DNA of 64,000 nt from Cytophagales bacterium WSM2-2 (GTDB taxonomy: Bacteria > Bacteroidota > Bacteroidia > Cytophagales > Cyclobacteriaceae): positions 5,196,001 to 5,260,000 of the forward strand of contig BNHL01000001.1 of the NCBI GenBank assembly GCA_015472025.1, written 5' to 3'. Below, in pieces: positions 1 through 8,349 of this stretch (position 1 is its first letter; the number at the start of each line of letters is the position of its first letter). The translations under genes were made by a program, and so were the position numbers. The notes under the pieces are model-generated. The model worked only from the letters and a program-made list of their open reading frames with translations. It did not search any database and was not told where the DNA came from.

Positions 1-86
1 AAGCTTTGAAGACCTAACCATCTTAACGAATCACTGCCTTTGATGTAACCAGAAAATTTCCGTAGCATTGAACACTAACTTATTGT

Positions 87-611
87 ATGGAGAAGTTTCA
101 AACCAGCATTTTTGAGAGAAGCAAAGAAAAAAGCAGGAAGCGTCTGATCTATAACATTGCAATTTTTGGAGCCATTGCTGCCATCTGGATGTTCTGCCTG
201 GTCGGATTCCCGTTTACCAATGTAAGACTCGGTTTAGTAACGGCCATAGGTCTATCCGTTACCCTGGTGGGTATCAAGATGTACGATGACAAGTACATGG
301 GCATAACAGCTTATGGAGACAGGAGCGCGAACCTGGTCATCGCTGAGCAGTACTTGGAAATTCGTGATATAAGAATTTCATATACTGAGCTTACCAACCT
401 GGTGATCTACGTGGAAGAATATTTAGGCATGCCCAAAGAGTTTTTCGGTACTCACCACGGTGGGAACAATAAAATTGAATTTAGTCATAAGGGAAAGTCG
501 GTCTCTATTAATTATGTAATCAAGAACAAGGAGGATTATAAAAGAGTCAGCCTGCTGGTGGATGGGATAGAAAAAAATCCTGAACTCAAGAAGTACCTGC
601 GCAAACTCTAA
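87..611 (+). CDS. Small integral membrane protein of unknown function
   Basis: A 174-residue protein that I do not recognise. It has a basic N-terminus (residues 10-22) followed by two adjacent membrane segments (about residues 23-42 and 47-65) separated by a very short turn, then a soluble C-terminal domain of about 105 residues rich in beta-type sequence. This layout (two-helix hairpin plus cytosolic domain) resembles the PH-like YcxB or YokE-type membrane proteins, but that is only a structural guess. The ATG at 87 has no obvious Shine-Dalgarno sequence, as is usual in this phylum. The gene stands alone, upstream of a degraded region and argS. Confidence 0.75.
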   Translation: MEKFQTSIFERSKEKSRKRLIYNIAIFGAIAAIWMFCLVGFPFTNVRLGLVTAIGLSVTLVGIKMYDDKYMGITAYGDRSANLVIAEQYLEIRDIRISYTELTNLVIYVEEYLGMPKEFFGTHHGGNNKIEFSHKGKSVSINYVIKNKEDYKRVSLLVDGIEKNPELKKYLRKL

Positions 612-772
612 TCTGGGATTCCCGCCCTTGCCAGTGTTTCTTCATCGAGCATGGAAATTTCTTTTACTTGTCGTAAAAGGTTTTTATCGGAACATCCTCA
701 TTGCTAAGAATCTTGTATAGCAGAGGACTTAAGGATTCTTGCCATTCTCTCGGCAGAACAGCAAATAAAAAT
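612..772 (-). pseudogene. Frameshifted C-terminal remnant of an unidentified gene
   Basis: On the minus strand two consecutive reading-frame pieces look protein-like. The upstream piece reads LPREWQESLSPLLYKILSNE and continues DVPIKTFYDK before a stop near 669. The other frame reads LLRQVKEISMLDEETLARAG and ends IPD at a stop at 612-614. Neither piece has a usable start, and the frames meet near 670-690. The amphipathic composition looks like real coding sequence broken by a frameshift, a gene tail left after deletion of the body. The family was not recognised, and chance cannot be excluded for such short segments. Confidence 0.35.
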
Positions 773-805
773 TAACTTGCGCATCCAAAATTTGGCTGTC
801 CCTTC

Positions 806-2593
806 ATGAACCTAGAACTCGAACTCAGAAACTCTATCCAGAAAGCAACTACTGCTCTTTTCAATCAATCCGTTGAGCAACTGCAACTTCAACCTACGAA
901 CCAGGAATTCGAAGGATCACACACACTGGTCTGCTTTCCGCTTGCCAAAATCTCAAAGAAGGGTCCTGAGCAAACAGCAACTCTGATCGGAGAATACCTC
1001 GTAGCAAATTCAGGAATTGTTAGCCGCTTTAATGTGGTCAAAGGTTTCCTGAACTTGGTCGTTGCTGATAAAGTCTGGGCGGAGGTTTTCAGTTCTATTT
1101 TTTCAAATAAGAACTATGGAACGCTTCCTGCCAATGGAAAGGAAATCATGGTGGAGTACTCCTCTCCCAATACCAACAAGCCATTGCACCTGGGGCATTT
1201 GAGAAATAATTTCCTTGGCTATTCCGTAGCAGAGATTCACAAAGCAGTCGGCTACAATGTTCATAAAGTACAGATCATCAACGACCGCGGCATCCATATC
1301 TGCAAAAGTATGGCTGCGTGGAAATTATTTGGCAATGGCGAAACTCCCCAGAGCAGCGGCATCAAGGGGGATCACCTGGTGGGAAAATACTATGTCATTT
1401 TTGACAAACATCTCAAGTCACAGACGAAAGAGTTGATAGATAAAGGTATTGTCGAAGCCGAGGCTGAAAAGCAAACACCGATTATGATGCTGGCAACGGA
1501 CATGCTGCGCAAGTGGGAAGCCAAAGACCCGGAAACAGTTCAGCTCTGGAAAACAATGAACGGCTGGGTGTACGATGGCTTTGAGTCAACGTACAAACGC
1601 ATGGGAGTTGACTTTGAAAAATTGTATTACGAATCAAGCACCTACTTACTGGGAAAAGAGGAAGTATTGCGTGGGGTTGAGCAGGGAGTATTTTTCAAAA
1701 AAGAAGACGGCTCTGTCTGGGTAGATCTGGCGGCTGATGGCCTCGACCAAAAAGTCCTTCTGCGAGCCGATGGAACTTCGGTGTACATGACACAGGACAT
1801 CGGTACTGCTATTTTGAGATTTCGGGACTTTCCAAAAATCGAAGGTCAGGTTTACACCGTGGGCAATGAGCAAGAATACCATTTCAAAGTATTGTTTCTC
1901 ATCCTCAAAAAATTGGGATACCAATGGGCTGAAAAATGCTACCACCTCTCGTATGGCATGGTCGATCTTCCCAGCGGAAAAATGAAGTCGCGTGAAGGGA
2001 CGGTGGTGGACGCAGACGACCTGATGCAGGAAATGACAGACGAAGCCGAGAAACAAACGCGTGAGTTGGGTAAGATCGAAGATGCAACGGAAGCCGAGAT
2101 CAAATCACTCTCGGAGATGATTGGGCTTGGCGCTCTTAAGTTTTTCCTGTTGAAAGTCGATCCTAAAAAGCGGATGCTCTTCGACCCTAATGAATCAATT
2201 CAGTTGCAGGGACATACGGGTCCATTCATACAATACACACACGCGCGCATTCGCGCTATCATACGCAAAGCCGAGTCGATGGGGATTAAACCTTCGGAAA
2301 GTGACTTGAGCCAGATCGCCACCCTGGAGCCAAGCGAAAAAGAAGTGATCTTTCTTCTCAACAACTATCATAACAAGCTTAGTGAAGCAGCCCGTGAATA
2401 TTCCCCTGCTCTCGTTGCTAATTTTGCTTTTGATCTGGCGAAAGGCTACAACCAGTTTTATCAGTCGATCCCTATTTTTAATGAGACCGATCAGGCGAAA
2501 CTAAAATTCCGGATCGCCTTCTCACAAGTAGTAGCCGACCTGCTGAAGAAATCGATGCGATTGCTGGGAATCCAGGTTCCGGAAAAGATGTAG
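806..2593 (+). CDS. argS: Arginyl-tRNA synthetase
   Basis: Class I aminoacyl-tRNA synthetase that charges tRNA-Arg with arginine in the cytoplasm. At 595 residues it is full length. The N-terminal tRNA-recognition (Add-1) domain spans about residues 1-90. The HIGH-type motif is H128-L-G-H131 inside SPNTNKPLHLGHLRNN, and the KMSKS-type loop is K392-M-K-S-R-E-G-T. The C-terminal DALR anticodon-binding domain, with an LQGHTGPFIQYTHAR entry, runs from about 460 to the end. The only tRNA gene in this window happens to be a tRNA-Arg, 16 kb away. No operon partner is evident. Confidence 0.98.
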   Translation: MNLELELRNSIQKATTALFNQSVEQLQLQPTNQEFEGSHTLVCFPLAKISKKGPEQTATLIGEYLVANSGIVSRFNVVKGFLNLVVADKVWAEVFSSIFSNKNYGTLPANGKEIMVEYSSPNTNKPLHLGHLRNNFLGYSVAEIHKAVGYNVHKVQIINDRGIHICKSMAAWKLFGNGETPQSSGIKGDHLVGKYYVIFDKHLKSQTKELIDKGIVEAEAEKQTPIMMLATDMLRKWEAKDPETVQLWKTMNGWVYDGFESTYKRMGVDFEKLYYESSTYLLGKEEVLRGVEQGVFFKKEDGSVWVDLAADGLDQKVLLRADGTSVYMTQDIGTAILRFRDFPKIEGQVYTVGNEQEYHFKVLFLILKKLGYQWAEKCYHLSYGMVDLPSGKMKSREGTVVDADDLMQEMTDEAEKQTRELGKIEDATEAEIKSLSEMIGLGALKFFLLKVDPKKRMLFDPNESIQLQGHTGPFIQYTHARIRAIIRKAESMGIKPSESDLSQIATLEPSEKEVIFLLNNYHNKLSEAAREYSPALVANFAFDLAKGYNQFYQSIPIFNETDQAKLKFRIAFSQVVADLLKKSMRLLGIQVPEKM

Positions 2594-2658
2594 TCAAAGC
2601 TCTTTTCGACCCAACTTTTTGCAGGCGATCGGCATCTAAGTCATGTAACCGAAACTCC

Positions 2659-3654
2659 ATGCTTAAATCCTTGTTTGCAGCCTGTTTGATCTTCACCACT
2701 TTCGTCTCCCCTTGTCAAATTACGATCGAAGGAAAAGTGATAGGTCAGAAATCAAAGCAGCCCATTCCATTTGCTAACATTGGTATTTTCAAATCCAACA
2801 TCGGTACACTATCAAACGAAGACGGAAGTTTCTCATTTCGAATTCCTGAAACATTGCAGAACGACTCTGTCACCTTTTCTTCGCTTGGCTTTGAAAAAAA
2901 GACACTGGCAGTTAAGGCATTCTCAAACAGTTCGGTTCCCGTAACAGTTTCCCTCCCTGAAAAAGCTGTGTTATTGAACGAAGTGAGTGTAAGTGAAAAA
3001 CGAGAGAAGGCAATGACTTTTCAACTTGGAAATACGGCAGTCAGTGGTGGTGTATTGCAAACCGACACTGCTTATGCAGGCCGTTCGGTCGCGTTACTTA
3101 TCGACAATAAAAATCCTAAGACTGGTCGTGAGTTCCCACTTTACCTTGGGTCGGCCGGCCTTCGTATTCTCCGGAAGAATTTAGGAGGTTTCCGTTTTAG
3201 AATTCGCATCAATGATGTAGACGAAAAAACGGGCTTGCCTGGAAATGACCTGTTGCAGCAAAGCGTCATTGTAGAATCTACCATGAGAAGCGGTTGGCTG
3301 GAATTTGATCTTTCCTCTTTGAACATGATCGTTTCAAAGCCTTTCTTCATCACCTTCGAGCAATTAACAACCAAAGAGGATCGCATCGCCATTATCAACG
3401 GCTATAATAAATACATGAGAGAACATCCCGACCGGGTGAAGTACGACACTATTATCATTGATGGTAAGAAGACCGTGCGGCAGGTCTTTAAGAAAGGAGG
3501 AATTGATATACCTGGCACATTCATTGGCACAGCTCCATTGGAGAAAAAATTCACATGCTACGTACGGGAGGTCAGCTTTGGCGAATGGGAAAAAGTGCGT
3601 GGAATTGTTGCCGGTACAGTAATCCTCAGCACACAGCCAGTCAAAAAAAAGTAA
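2659..3654 (+). CDS. Secreted carboxypeptidase-regulatory-like domain protein
   Basis: A 331-residue exported protein. The signal peptide (about residues 1-19) ends near VSPCQ. Residues 22-105 form a CarboxypepD_reg-like (DUF4480-type) beta-sandwich: GKVIGQKSKQPIPFANIGIF, then GTLSNEDGSFSF and VTFSSLGF. This is the same module that starts many SusC/TonB-dependent receptors, but no TonB plug or barrel follows. The remaining 220 residues include a jelly-roll-like stretch and match nothing I can name. Likely periplasmic or surface associated. It ends at a hairpin shared with the convergent gene. Confidence 0.8.
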   Translation: MLKSLFAACLIFTTFVSPCQITIEGKVIGQKSKQPIPFANIGIFKSNIGTLSNEDGSFSFRIPETLQNDSVTFSSLGFEKKTLAVKAFSNSSVPVTVSLPEKAVLLNEVSVSEKREKAMTFQLGNTAVSGGVLQTDTAYAGRSVALLIDNKNPKTGREFPLYLGSAGLRILRKNLGGFRFRIRINDVDEKTGLPGNDLLQQSVIVESTMRSGWLEFDLSSLNMIVSKPFFITFEQLTTKEDRIAIINGYNKYMREHPDRVKYDTIIIDGKKTVRQVFKKGGIDIPGTFIGTAPLEKKFTCYVREVSFGEWEKVRGIVAGTVILSTQPVKKK

Positions 3655-3686
3655 ATGCACTGCTCTTCAGTTAAGCAGCGCATTTT
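3653..3686. terminator. Probable bidirectional terminator between convergent genes
   Basis: The arms AAATGC-A-CTGCT and AGCAG-C-GCATTT pair with one A/C mismatch around a 9-base loop, followed by TTTTACC on the plus strand. It overlaps the stop codon of the upstream gene and sits just before the end of the convergent NTF2-like gene. The U-tract is short, so termination may be weak. Confidence 0.45.
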
Positions 3687-3704
3687 ACCATTCACCATTG
3701 TTGT

Positions 3705-4175
3705 TTACCAAAATCGATTTTCTTGCTCGAGGTCAGCAGAATAGACTTTCACGCTAACGATCAATCCATTCTCTATCGTGTATACATCGATGTTTTCTAC
3801 GTCAAGGACATTGCCCGTTGGTTGAACAGCCTTCCAACGAAGCAAACAGGCAACACTATTGCCGTTGGCATTCAGTACTCTAACCTCAGCCAGCTCAATC
3901 GACTTATCGGAGAGCTCTCCCATACGCTTGCCCATCTCCTGAACCTCTTCCCGCGATTTTTTCACACCCGACAGACGGTTGGTTCCGGGTTGAACCCATA
4001 TTACATCCGGATGCAGTAAAGCTGTCGCTTTCTTACTATCATGACCCCGGACTGCATTGAGGAATTCTTTTGTAATCGTAGCCGGATCGGTTGACTTTGT
4101 CTCTGACGAAGGACTTGGTTGAGCTACAACCGACAAAGTACACAGCACTAAAACAGGAAGGATGTAATTTTTCAT
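3705..4175 (-). CDS. Secreted SnoaL/DUF4440-like (NTF2 fold) protein
   Basis: A 156-residue protein with a signal peptide (cleavage near VVAQ-PSPS, residue 19). The mature part has the pattern of the NTF2-like superfamily: an opening helix (ITKEFLNAVRGHDSKKATAL), a short strand with LHPDVIWVQPG, and C-terminal strands with VENIDVYTIENGLIVSVKVY. Members are small ligand-binding or enzymatic cones of varied function, so no reaction can be assigned. Six bases separate it from the upstream membrane protein gene, with which it is probably co-transcribed. Confidence 0.75.
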   Translation of the reverse strand: MKNYILPVLVLCTLSVVAQPSPSSETKSTDPATITKEFLNAVRGHDSKKATALLHPDVIWVQPGTNRLSGVKKSREEVQEMGKRMGELSDKSIELAEVRVLNANGNSVACLLRWKAVQPTGNVLDVENIDVYTIENGLIVSVKVYSADLEQENRFW

Positions 4176-4180
4176 ATCGA

Positions 4181-4558
4181 TCAGTTTAAAGTTATTTGTT
4201 TAAGACCTTTAGTTTGAAGAAATGCCATAGCGGCAACCCAAATCGCCACAGCGAGAATAAGTGTATTGCCCATAGTCGATATTTCCCGGTTGGCAACTAC
4301 CACGAGAAGGAAGCTCGTCAACGTCCAGAGGATATCGAGGGTTATAATGACTTGTACTTTGCTCCGGTTAGTATTTCCAAGAGCAACCATAATGACAAAT
4401 CCCGCGAACGCGATCAGGAAAATCCCAACCCCGGCAAAAAGAGCGACCGAGTTGATCTGGAATAGCCCTGAAAAAAAATCAGCGAATAGCAATAGTCCAA
4501 CCCCTGTGACTCCGGAGCTAACCCCGTTGATAAGCAATACATTTTTTAATGGCATCAT
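4181..4558 (-). CDS. Four-helix small membrane protein
   Basis: About 125 residues from the ATG at 4558 (an in-frame ATG at 4603 would add 15 charged residues not typical of a membrane protein start). Four hydrophobic segments (around residues 8-30, 38-58, 66-87 and 93-112) fill nearly the whole chain. It resembles small SPW- or DoxX-size membrane proteins, but no signature is visible. It lies 5 bases upstream of the NTF2-like gene and divergent from the AraC-family regulator, which may control the pair (inference from position only). Confidence 0.65.
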   Translation of the reverse strand: MMPLKNVLLINGVSSGVTGVGLLLFADFFSGLFQINSVALFAGVGIFLIAFAGFVIMVALGNTNRSKVQVIITLDILWTLTSFLLVVVANREISTMGNTLILAVAIWVAAMAFLQTKGLKQITLN

Positions 4559-4683
4559 AAATCTTCGTTTGGTTTTAATTGATGGAAGCAAAAGTATTTG
4601 CACTCAGTCACCTGCTACTTATCTTTAGCCGTCAACGAATTGTCATTTCGCGCCACAAGGATGTTAGTCCAGGCATAGCCACT

Positions 4684-4691
4684 TATTTTTG
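4684..4691 (+). promoter_or_regulatory. Putative -7 element of the AraC-family gene
   Basis: TATTTTTG matches the Bacteroidota TAnnTTTG -7 box and lies 5 bases before the ATG at 4696, implying a very short leader. No good TTTG box is found at the expected distance, so the promoter may be activator dependent or the match fortuitous. Confidence 0.35.
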
Positions 4692-4695
4692 AACC

Positions 4696-5691
4696 ATGGA
4701 AGAAAACAGAAAGCAATTTTTACTCAGCATGCTTGCTTATGCAGCGCAGCGCGACATCCCCGTGGAGCAACTTTGCAAAGCCTCCAATCTCGATTTAAAA
4801 AAGCTGAAGAATGGATCTCACCCCGACATCACGGAGAAACAACTGAATGATCTTTGGATCAATGCCAGCCACCTGGGAAATGACAAGCTGTTTGGTTTGC
4901 ATTTTGGCGAGTCACTTCAACTGGCTGCACTTGGCGTTGTGGGAGAAATCATTAAGTCAAGCAATACTGTCGGTGAGGCACTCGTACAAGCAGCTTCGCT
5001 GATTCATTTATTTACCGACAGATTTAAAATGGAGGTAACACGGAAACGTAAAACATTTACCGTTCAGCTAAAACCAGCAATCCAGGAAAAAGAACCTTCG
5101 TTCACTCATTTGCAGATGCGCGACCTCATCATGGTTTTTTTAATTCATGAACTGGATGGTCTGTTGCTTACAAAAATTAAACCCGAGTCCGTCAAGCTCT
5201 CAATTGACAAGGTCAGTCTTGCGGAATACGAGCGGGTATTGCGATGCAAACCTTTGAAACAAGGAATGGAATGTGTATTCGAATTCAAGATCAGTTATTG
5301 GAACGAACCTATACTGACGGCCAATTACGAATTACAAACCATGCTCCTGCAAAAAGTAAAGTTCACAAAAGAGAAACGCGTTCCAGCCTTGCGCGATAGA
5401 ATCCAAAGCTATCTCGTATCAAATTCCTACCTGGGAATTCTGACATTGGAAAACGTAGCCGCCAATTTTAATATGAGTCCGCGAAGTTTGCAGCGAAGGC
5501 TTAGGGAAGAAGGCATAACATTTCAGCAAATGACTGACCTGGTTCGGAAATCACTGGCAGAGCACTACCTTTCAGCCGGCACATATCAACTTAAAGAGAT
5601 TTCTAGTATTCTTGGATACAATGAACTAAGCGCATTCTCAAGAGCTTTTAAGCGATGGACAGGAAAATCTCCGCAATCATTTCAGGCGTAG
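4696..5691 (+). CDS. AraC-family transcriptional regulator with Arabinose_bd-type sensor domain
   Basis: A 331-residue DNA-binding regulator. Residues about 20-200 form the N-terminal domain found in OruR- or VirS-like AraC proteins (LHFGESLQLAALGVVGEIIK). The C-terminal double helix-turn-helix covers residues 235-330: LTLENVAANFNMSPRSLQRR for the first helix-turn-helix, then LKEISSILGYNELSAFSRAF followed by KRWTGKSPQSF, the classical AraC signature. Its stop codon is one base before the GNAT gene, so the two are probably translated from one message. The effector is unknown; the divergent small membrane protein operon is a candidate target. Confidence 0.92.
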   Translation: MEENRKQFLLSMLAYAAQRDIPVEQLCKASNLDLKKLKNGSHPDITEKQLNDLWINASHLGNDKLFGLHFGESLQLAALGVVGEIIKSSNTVGEALVQAASLIHLFTDRFKMEVTRKRKTFTVQLKPAIQEKEPSFTHLQMRDLIMVFLIHELDGLLLTKIKPESVKLSIDKVSLAEYERVLRCKPLKQGMECVFEFKISYWNEPILTANYELQTMLLQKVKFTKEKRVPALRDRIQSYLVSNSYLGILTLENVAANFNMSPRSLQRRLREEGITFQQMTDLVRKSLAEHYLSAGTYQLKEISSILGYNELSAFSRAFKRWTGKSPQSFQA

Positions 5692-5692
5692 C

Positions 5693-6226
5693 ATGAAATT
5701 TCTACTGAACGGTCAAGAAACAGAACGGCTGAATTTTCGGGAAATCCGTGAGTCAGATTCCCCGCAGTGGCTTGAGTTTTTCAAAGATCCGCGAACGTCC
5801 GAGCATTGGATTGAGGAAAAGGAACCCCCTGAGATTGCCTGCAAAAAATGGTACGAAAAGCAATTCAGCCGTTATCGAAATGACAAAGGCGGAATGAATG
5901 CACTGATCGAAAAGGTAAGTGGGCGTCTGGTCGGTCACTGCGGCCTGCTGGTACAAACCGTGGATGGAACTATGGAATTAGAGATCGGGTATTCTCTTTT
6001 ACAGGAATTCTGGAATAGGGGTTACGCTTCAGAGGCCTCCCTATATTGCCGCGATTTCGCCTTCACGAATCATTTTGCCGATTCCCTGATATCCATTATC
6101 AGCCTCACAAACATTGCATCTGAAAAAGTGGCACTCAAAAACGGCATGACCGTCTCAAAAACTACCACGTATAACGGGAATAAAGTCAATATCTTCCGAA
6201 TCAGGCGGGAGCACTGGAAGCCCTGA
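5693..6226 (+). CDS. GNAT-family N-acetyltransferase (RimJ/RimL-like)
   Basis: A 177-residue acetyltransferase of the Acetyltransf_3 type. The N-terminal strand TERLNFREIRESDSPQWLEF is typical. The acetyl-CoA binding region includes LEIGYSLLQEFWNRGYASEA, and a C-terminal NIASEKVALKNGM segment matches the N-x-x-S-x-x-x-x-x-K-x-G-M pattern of RimL-type enzymes. The substrate is unknown (amino group of a protein or small molecule). It follows the AraC gene by one base, suggesting co-expression. Confidence 0.88.
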   Translation: MKFLLNGQETERLNFREIRESDSPQWLEFFKDPRTSEHWIEEKEPPEIACKKWYEKQFSRYRNDKGGMNALIEKVSGRLVGHCGLLVQTVDGTMELEIGYSLLQEFWNRGYASEASLYCRDFAFTNHFADSLISIISLTNIASEKVALKNGMTVSKTTTYNGNKVNIFRIRREHWKP

Positions 6227-6314
6227 CCGTTGGTCAAATACTCATACCACCAGGGTTAGCAAACACAAACTTTTTTCGGTTATTTGTGTTGTTAATGACA
6301 CTAAACCCAAGTTA

Positions 6315-6803
6315 ATGAAAACTGCTTTTATTTTATCTCTTATGTTGGCTGCAGGCTCGCTCTACGACTTCAAGATGAATTCCCTTGAAGGTAAGGAAAT
6401 TGATTTTTCCAAGTACAAAGGCAAGACTCTCTTGATTGTTAATGTTGCATCGAAATGCGGATATACTCCGCAGTACACTGAATTGCAAAAATTGCACGAA
6501 ACCTATGGCGACAAAGTTACCATCCTCGGTTTCCCGGCTAACAATTTTGGTAAGCAGGAACCAGGAACCAGTGCCGAGATCAGTGAGTTCTGTACTAAAA
6601 ACTACGGAGTGACTTTCCAGATGTTCGAAAAAATCTCAGTGAAAGGTGAAGACCAACATGCCTTGTACGCGTGGCTGAAAGAAAAGACAGGTCAGGAGCC
6701 AGGTTGGAACTTCTGCAAATACCTTGTCAAGCCCGATGGTACTGTGAAGTTCTTTAACTCCAAAGTAACACCGATGTCGAAAGATATCATTGATGCGCTA
6801 TAA
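6315..6803 (+). CDS. Glutathione peroxidase-family thiol peroxidase, copy 1
   Basis: A 162-residue non-selenium peroxidase reducing hydroperoxides through an active-site cysteine. The catalytic set is visible: C48 in NVASKCGYTPQY, Q81 in GFPANNFGKQEP, and W131-N132 in WNFCKYLV. As in most bacterial enzymes Cys replaces selenocysteine, and reduction is probably thioredoxin dependent. The first 15 residues are hydrophobic (MKTAFILSLMLAAGS), suggesting export or membrane tethering, although no clear cleavage site is seen. It overlaps the second copy by 11 bases. Confidence 0.93.
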   Translation: MKTAFILSLMLAAGSLYDFKMNSLEGKEIDFSKYKGKTLLIVNVASKCGYTPQYTELQKLHETYGDKVTILGFPANNFGKQEPGTSAEISEFCTKNYGVTFQMFEKISVKGEDQHALYAWLKEKTGQEPGWNFCKYLVKPDGTVKFFNSKVTPMSKDIIDAL

Positions 6804-7350
6804 ACGTTATTTAATTATAGGAATGGCCCTTGCCGGAGTTGCATCATTTTTAACAAGCATTTTCTCTACAGCGAAAATAGAGCCTGTCAAAGGCTCTATT
6901 TTCGATTTTAGGGTTCGCGGCCTCGACGGCAAAGAAATTGACTTCAGTCAATACAAAGGCAAGAAAATACTGATTGTGAATACGGCCTCGAAGTGTGGCC
7001 TCACTCCACAATACGAAGGTCTAGAAAAGCTGCACGAGCTATTCAAAGACAAAGTGACGGTGCTTGGTTTTCCTGCAAACAATTTCCTGTGGCAGGAACC
7101 CGGTGGCAATAAAGAGATAGCTGAATTTTGCCAGGTGAATTATGGCGTACAGTTTCAGATGTTTGAAAAAATATCAGTTAAAGGAAACGACCAGCACCCT
7201 CTTTATCATTGGCTGCAAGGCAAAACGGGTGAGCGTCCCGACTGGAATTTTGCCAAATACCTTATAAGCGAAGACGGAAATCAAGTGACATTCTTTAAAT
7301 CAACCGTGAAGCCCATGGACCAAAGGATTATCGATCGAATTATCAATTAG
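6793..7350 (+). CDS. Glutathione peroxidase-family thiol peroxidase, copy 2
   Basis: About 185 residues from the ATG at 6793 (a TTG at 6790 is less likely). It begins inside the preceding gene, indicating translational coupling. An N-terminal hydrophobic segment (residues 5-25) points to a membrane anchor or signal peptide. The peroxidatic Cys is in NTASKCGLTPQY, with Q in NNFLWQEPGG and W-N in DWNFAKYL. It is strongly similar to copy 1 along the whole domain (shared VTVLGFPANNF and QMFEKISVKG blocks), so it arose by tandem duplication. It lies three bases upstream of menA, linking hydroperoxide defence with quinone synthesis. Confidence 0.93.
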   Translation: MRYKRYLIIGMALAGVASFLTSIFSTAKIEPVKGSIFDFRVRGLDGKEIDFSQYKGKKILIVNTASKCGLTPQYEGLEKLHELFKDKVTVLGFPANNFLWQEPGGNKEIAEFCQVNYGVQFQMFEKISVKGNDQHPLYHWLQGKTGERPDWNFAKYLISEDGNQVTFFKSTVKPMDQRIIDRIIN

Positions 7351-7353
7351 CTT

Positions 7354-8247
7354 ATGAACATTAAAATCTGGTTGGAAGCATTTCGTCTTCGCACCCTGCC
7401 CCTCTCTCTTTCCTGTATCGGCATGGGCGGATTTTTAGCCGCATCACAAAGCAAGTTCAATCCATTGATTTTCTTCCTTTGCTGCAGCACTACTATTCTC
7501 CTCCAGATCCTTTCTAATTTATCTAACGACTATGGCGATACGGTAAACGGAGCCGACCATGCGGAAAGAAAGGGGCCAAAGCGTGCGGTTCAGTCCGGTG
7601 CCATTTCACAACGTGCTATGAAAAATGCCATCATCATTTTTATTGGTCTGTGTTTGATCAGCGGAATTTCATTACTGTATACTTCTTTCGGGTTCGACCT
7701 GAAAGCATTTCTGTTTTTCCTTGGCCTGGGACTTCTATCAATAGTTGCTGCCATAGCATATACTGTTGGACGCAGGCCATACGGCTACATCGGTCTTGGC
7801 GATCTTTCAGTGCTGATCTTTTTCGGAATCGTAGGTGTCGTGGGTTCACAATACCTGTTTACTAAAAGTTTCACAACTGCCCAGTTGTTCCCCGCTTTGA
7901 GTTGTGGGCTCTTTTCAATTGCCGTGCTCAACATCAACAACATCCGCGACATTGAGTCTGATCGTTCTGCAGGAAAATACTCTATCCCGGTAAGAATTGG
8001 ACGTGAGCGTGCAATCACTTATCACTGGTTCCTGCTTTTTTCTGGACTGGCAAGCGCTATCATTTTTGTTGTGATGAATTTCAAATCACCCTGGCAGCTC
8101 CTTTTTCTGCTGGCAACACCATTGTTGTTAATCAATGGAAAGAAAGTAGCCTCCCTCCCTTCGGAGAAACTTGATCCAATGCTGAAACAAATGGCATTGT
8201 CAACGCTGCTGTTTGTGCTGCTGTTCGGCCTGGGGAACTTGCTGTGA
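7354..8247 (+). CDS. menA: 1,4-dihydroxy-2-naphthoate polyprenyltransferase
   Basis: A 297-residue UbiA-superfamily membrane enzyme that prenylates dihydroxynaphthoate, the committed membrane step of menaquinone synthesis. The first Asp-rich Mg-binding motif is N58-D-Y-G-D62-T-V-N-G-A-D and the second is NNIRD199-IESD203. Eight to nine hydrophobic helices can be counted. The early EAFRLRTLPLSLSCIGMG is typical of MenA. It begins three bases after the second peroxidase gene, so the three genes form one operon. No other men genes are nearby. Other UbiA prenyltransferases are possible, but the N-terminal signature favours MenA. Confidence 0.93.
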   Translation: MNIKIWLEAFRLRTLPLSLSCIGMGGFLAASQSKFNPLIFFLCCSTTILLQILSNLSNDYGDTVNGADHAERKGPKRAVQSGAISQRAMKNAIIIFIGLCLISGISLLYTSFGFDLKAFLFFLGLGLLSIVAAIAYTVGRRPYGYIGLGDLSVLIFFGIVGVVGSQYLFTKSFTTAQLFPALSCGLFSIAVLNINNIRDIESDRSAGKYSIPVRIGRERAITYHWFLLFSGLASAIIFVVMNFKSPWQLLFLLATPLLLINGKKVASLPSEKLDPMLKQMALSTLLFVLLFGLGNLL

Positions 8248-8349
8248 TCGGATCATCTGTGCTTCGCTGAGTTTTTTCCTTGCACATAAAAATCATTATC
8301 TTGTCTCGTTATACTTGGCCCATTTGAAAACAAAGAAACTAAAACCTGT

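Noticed and set aside
1646..2056. 136-codon open frame on the minus strand inside argS
   Set aside because: Lies entirely antisense to a strongly conserved gene, has no domain signature and no promoter.
4266..4628. 120-codon plus-strand open frame across the small membrane protein
   Set aside because: The minus-strand protein has clear membrane helices; the plus-strand frame has none and crosses its start.
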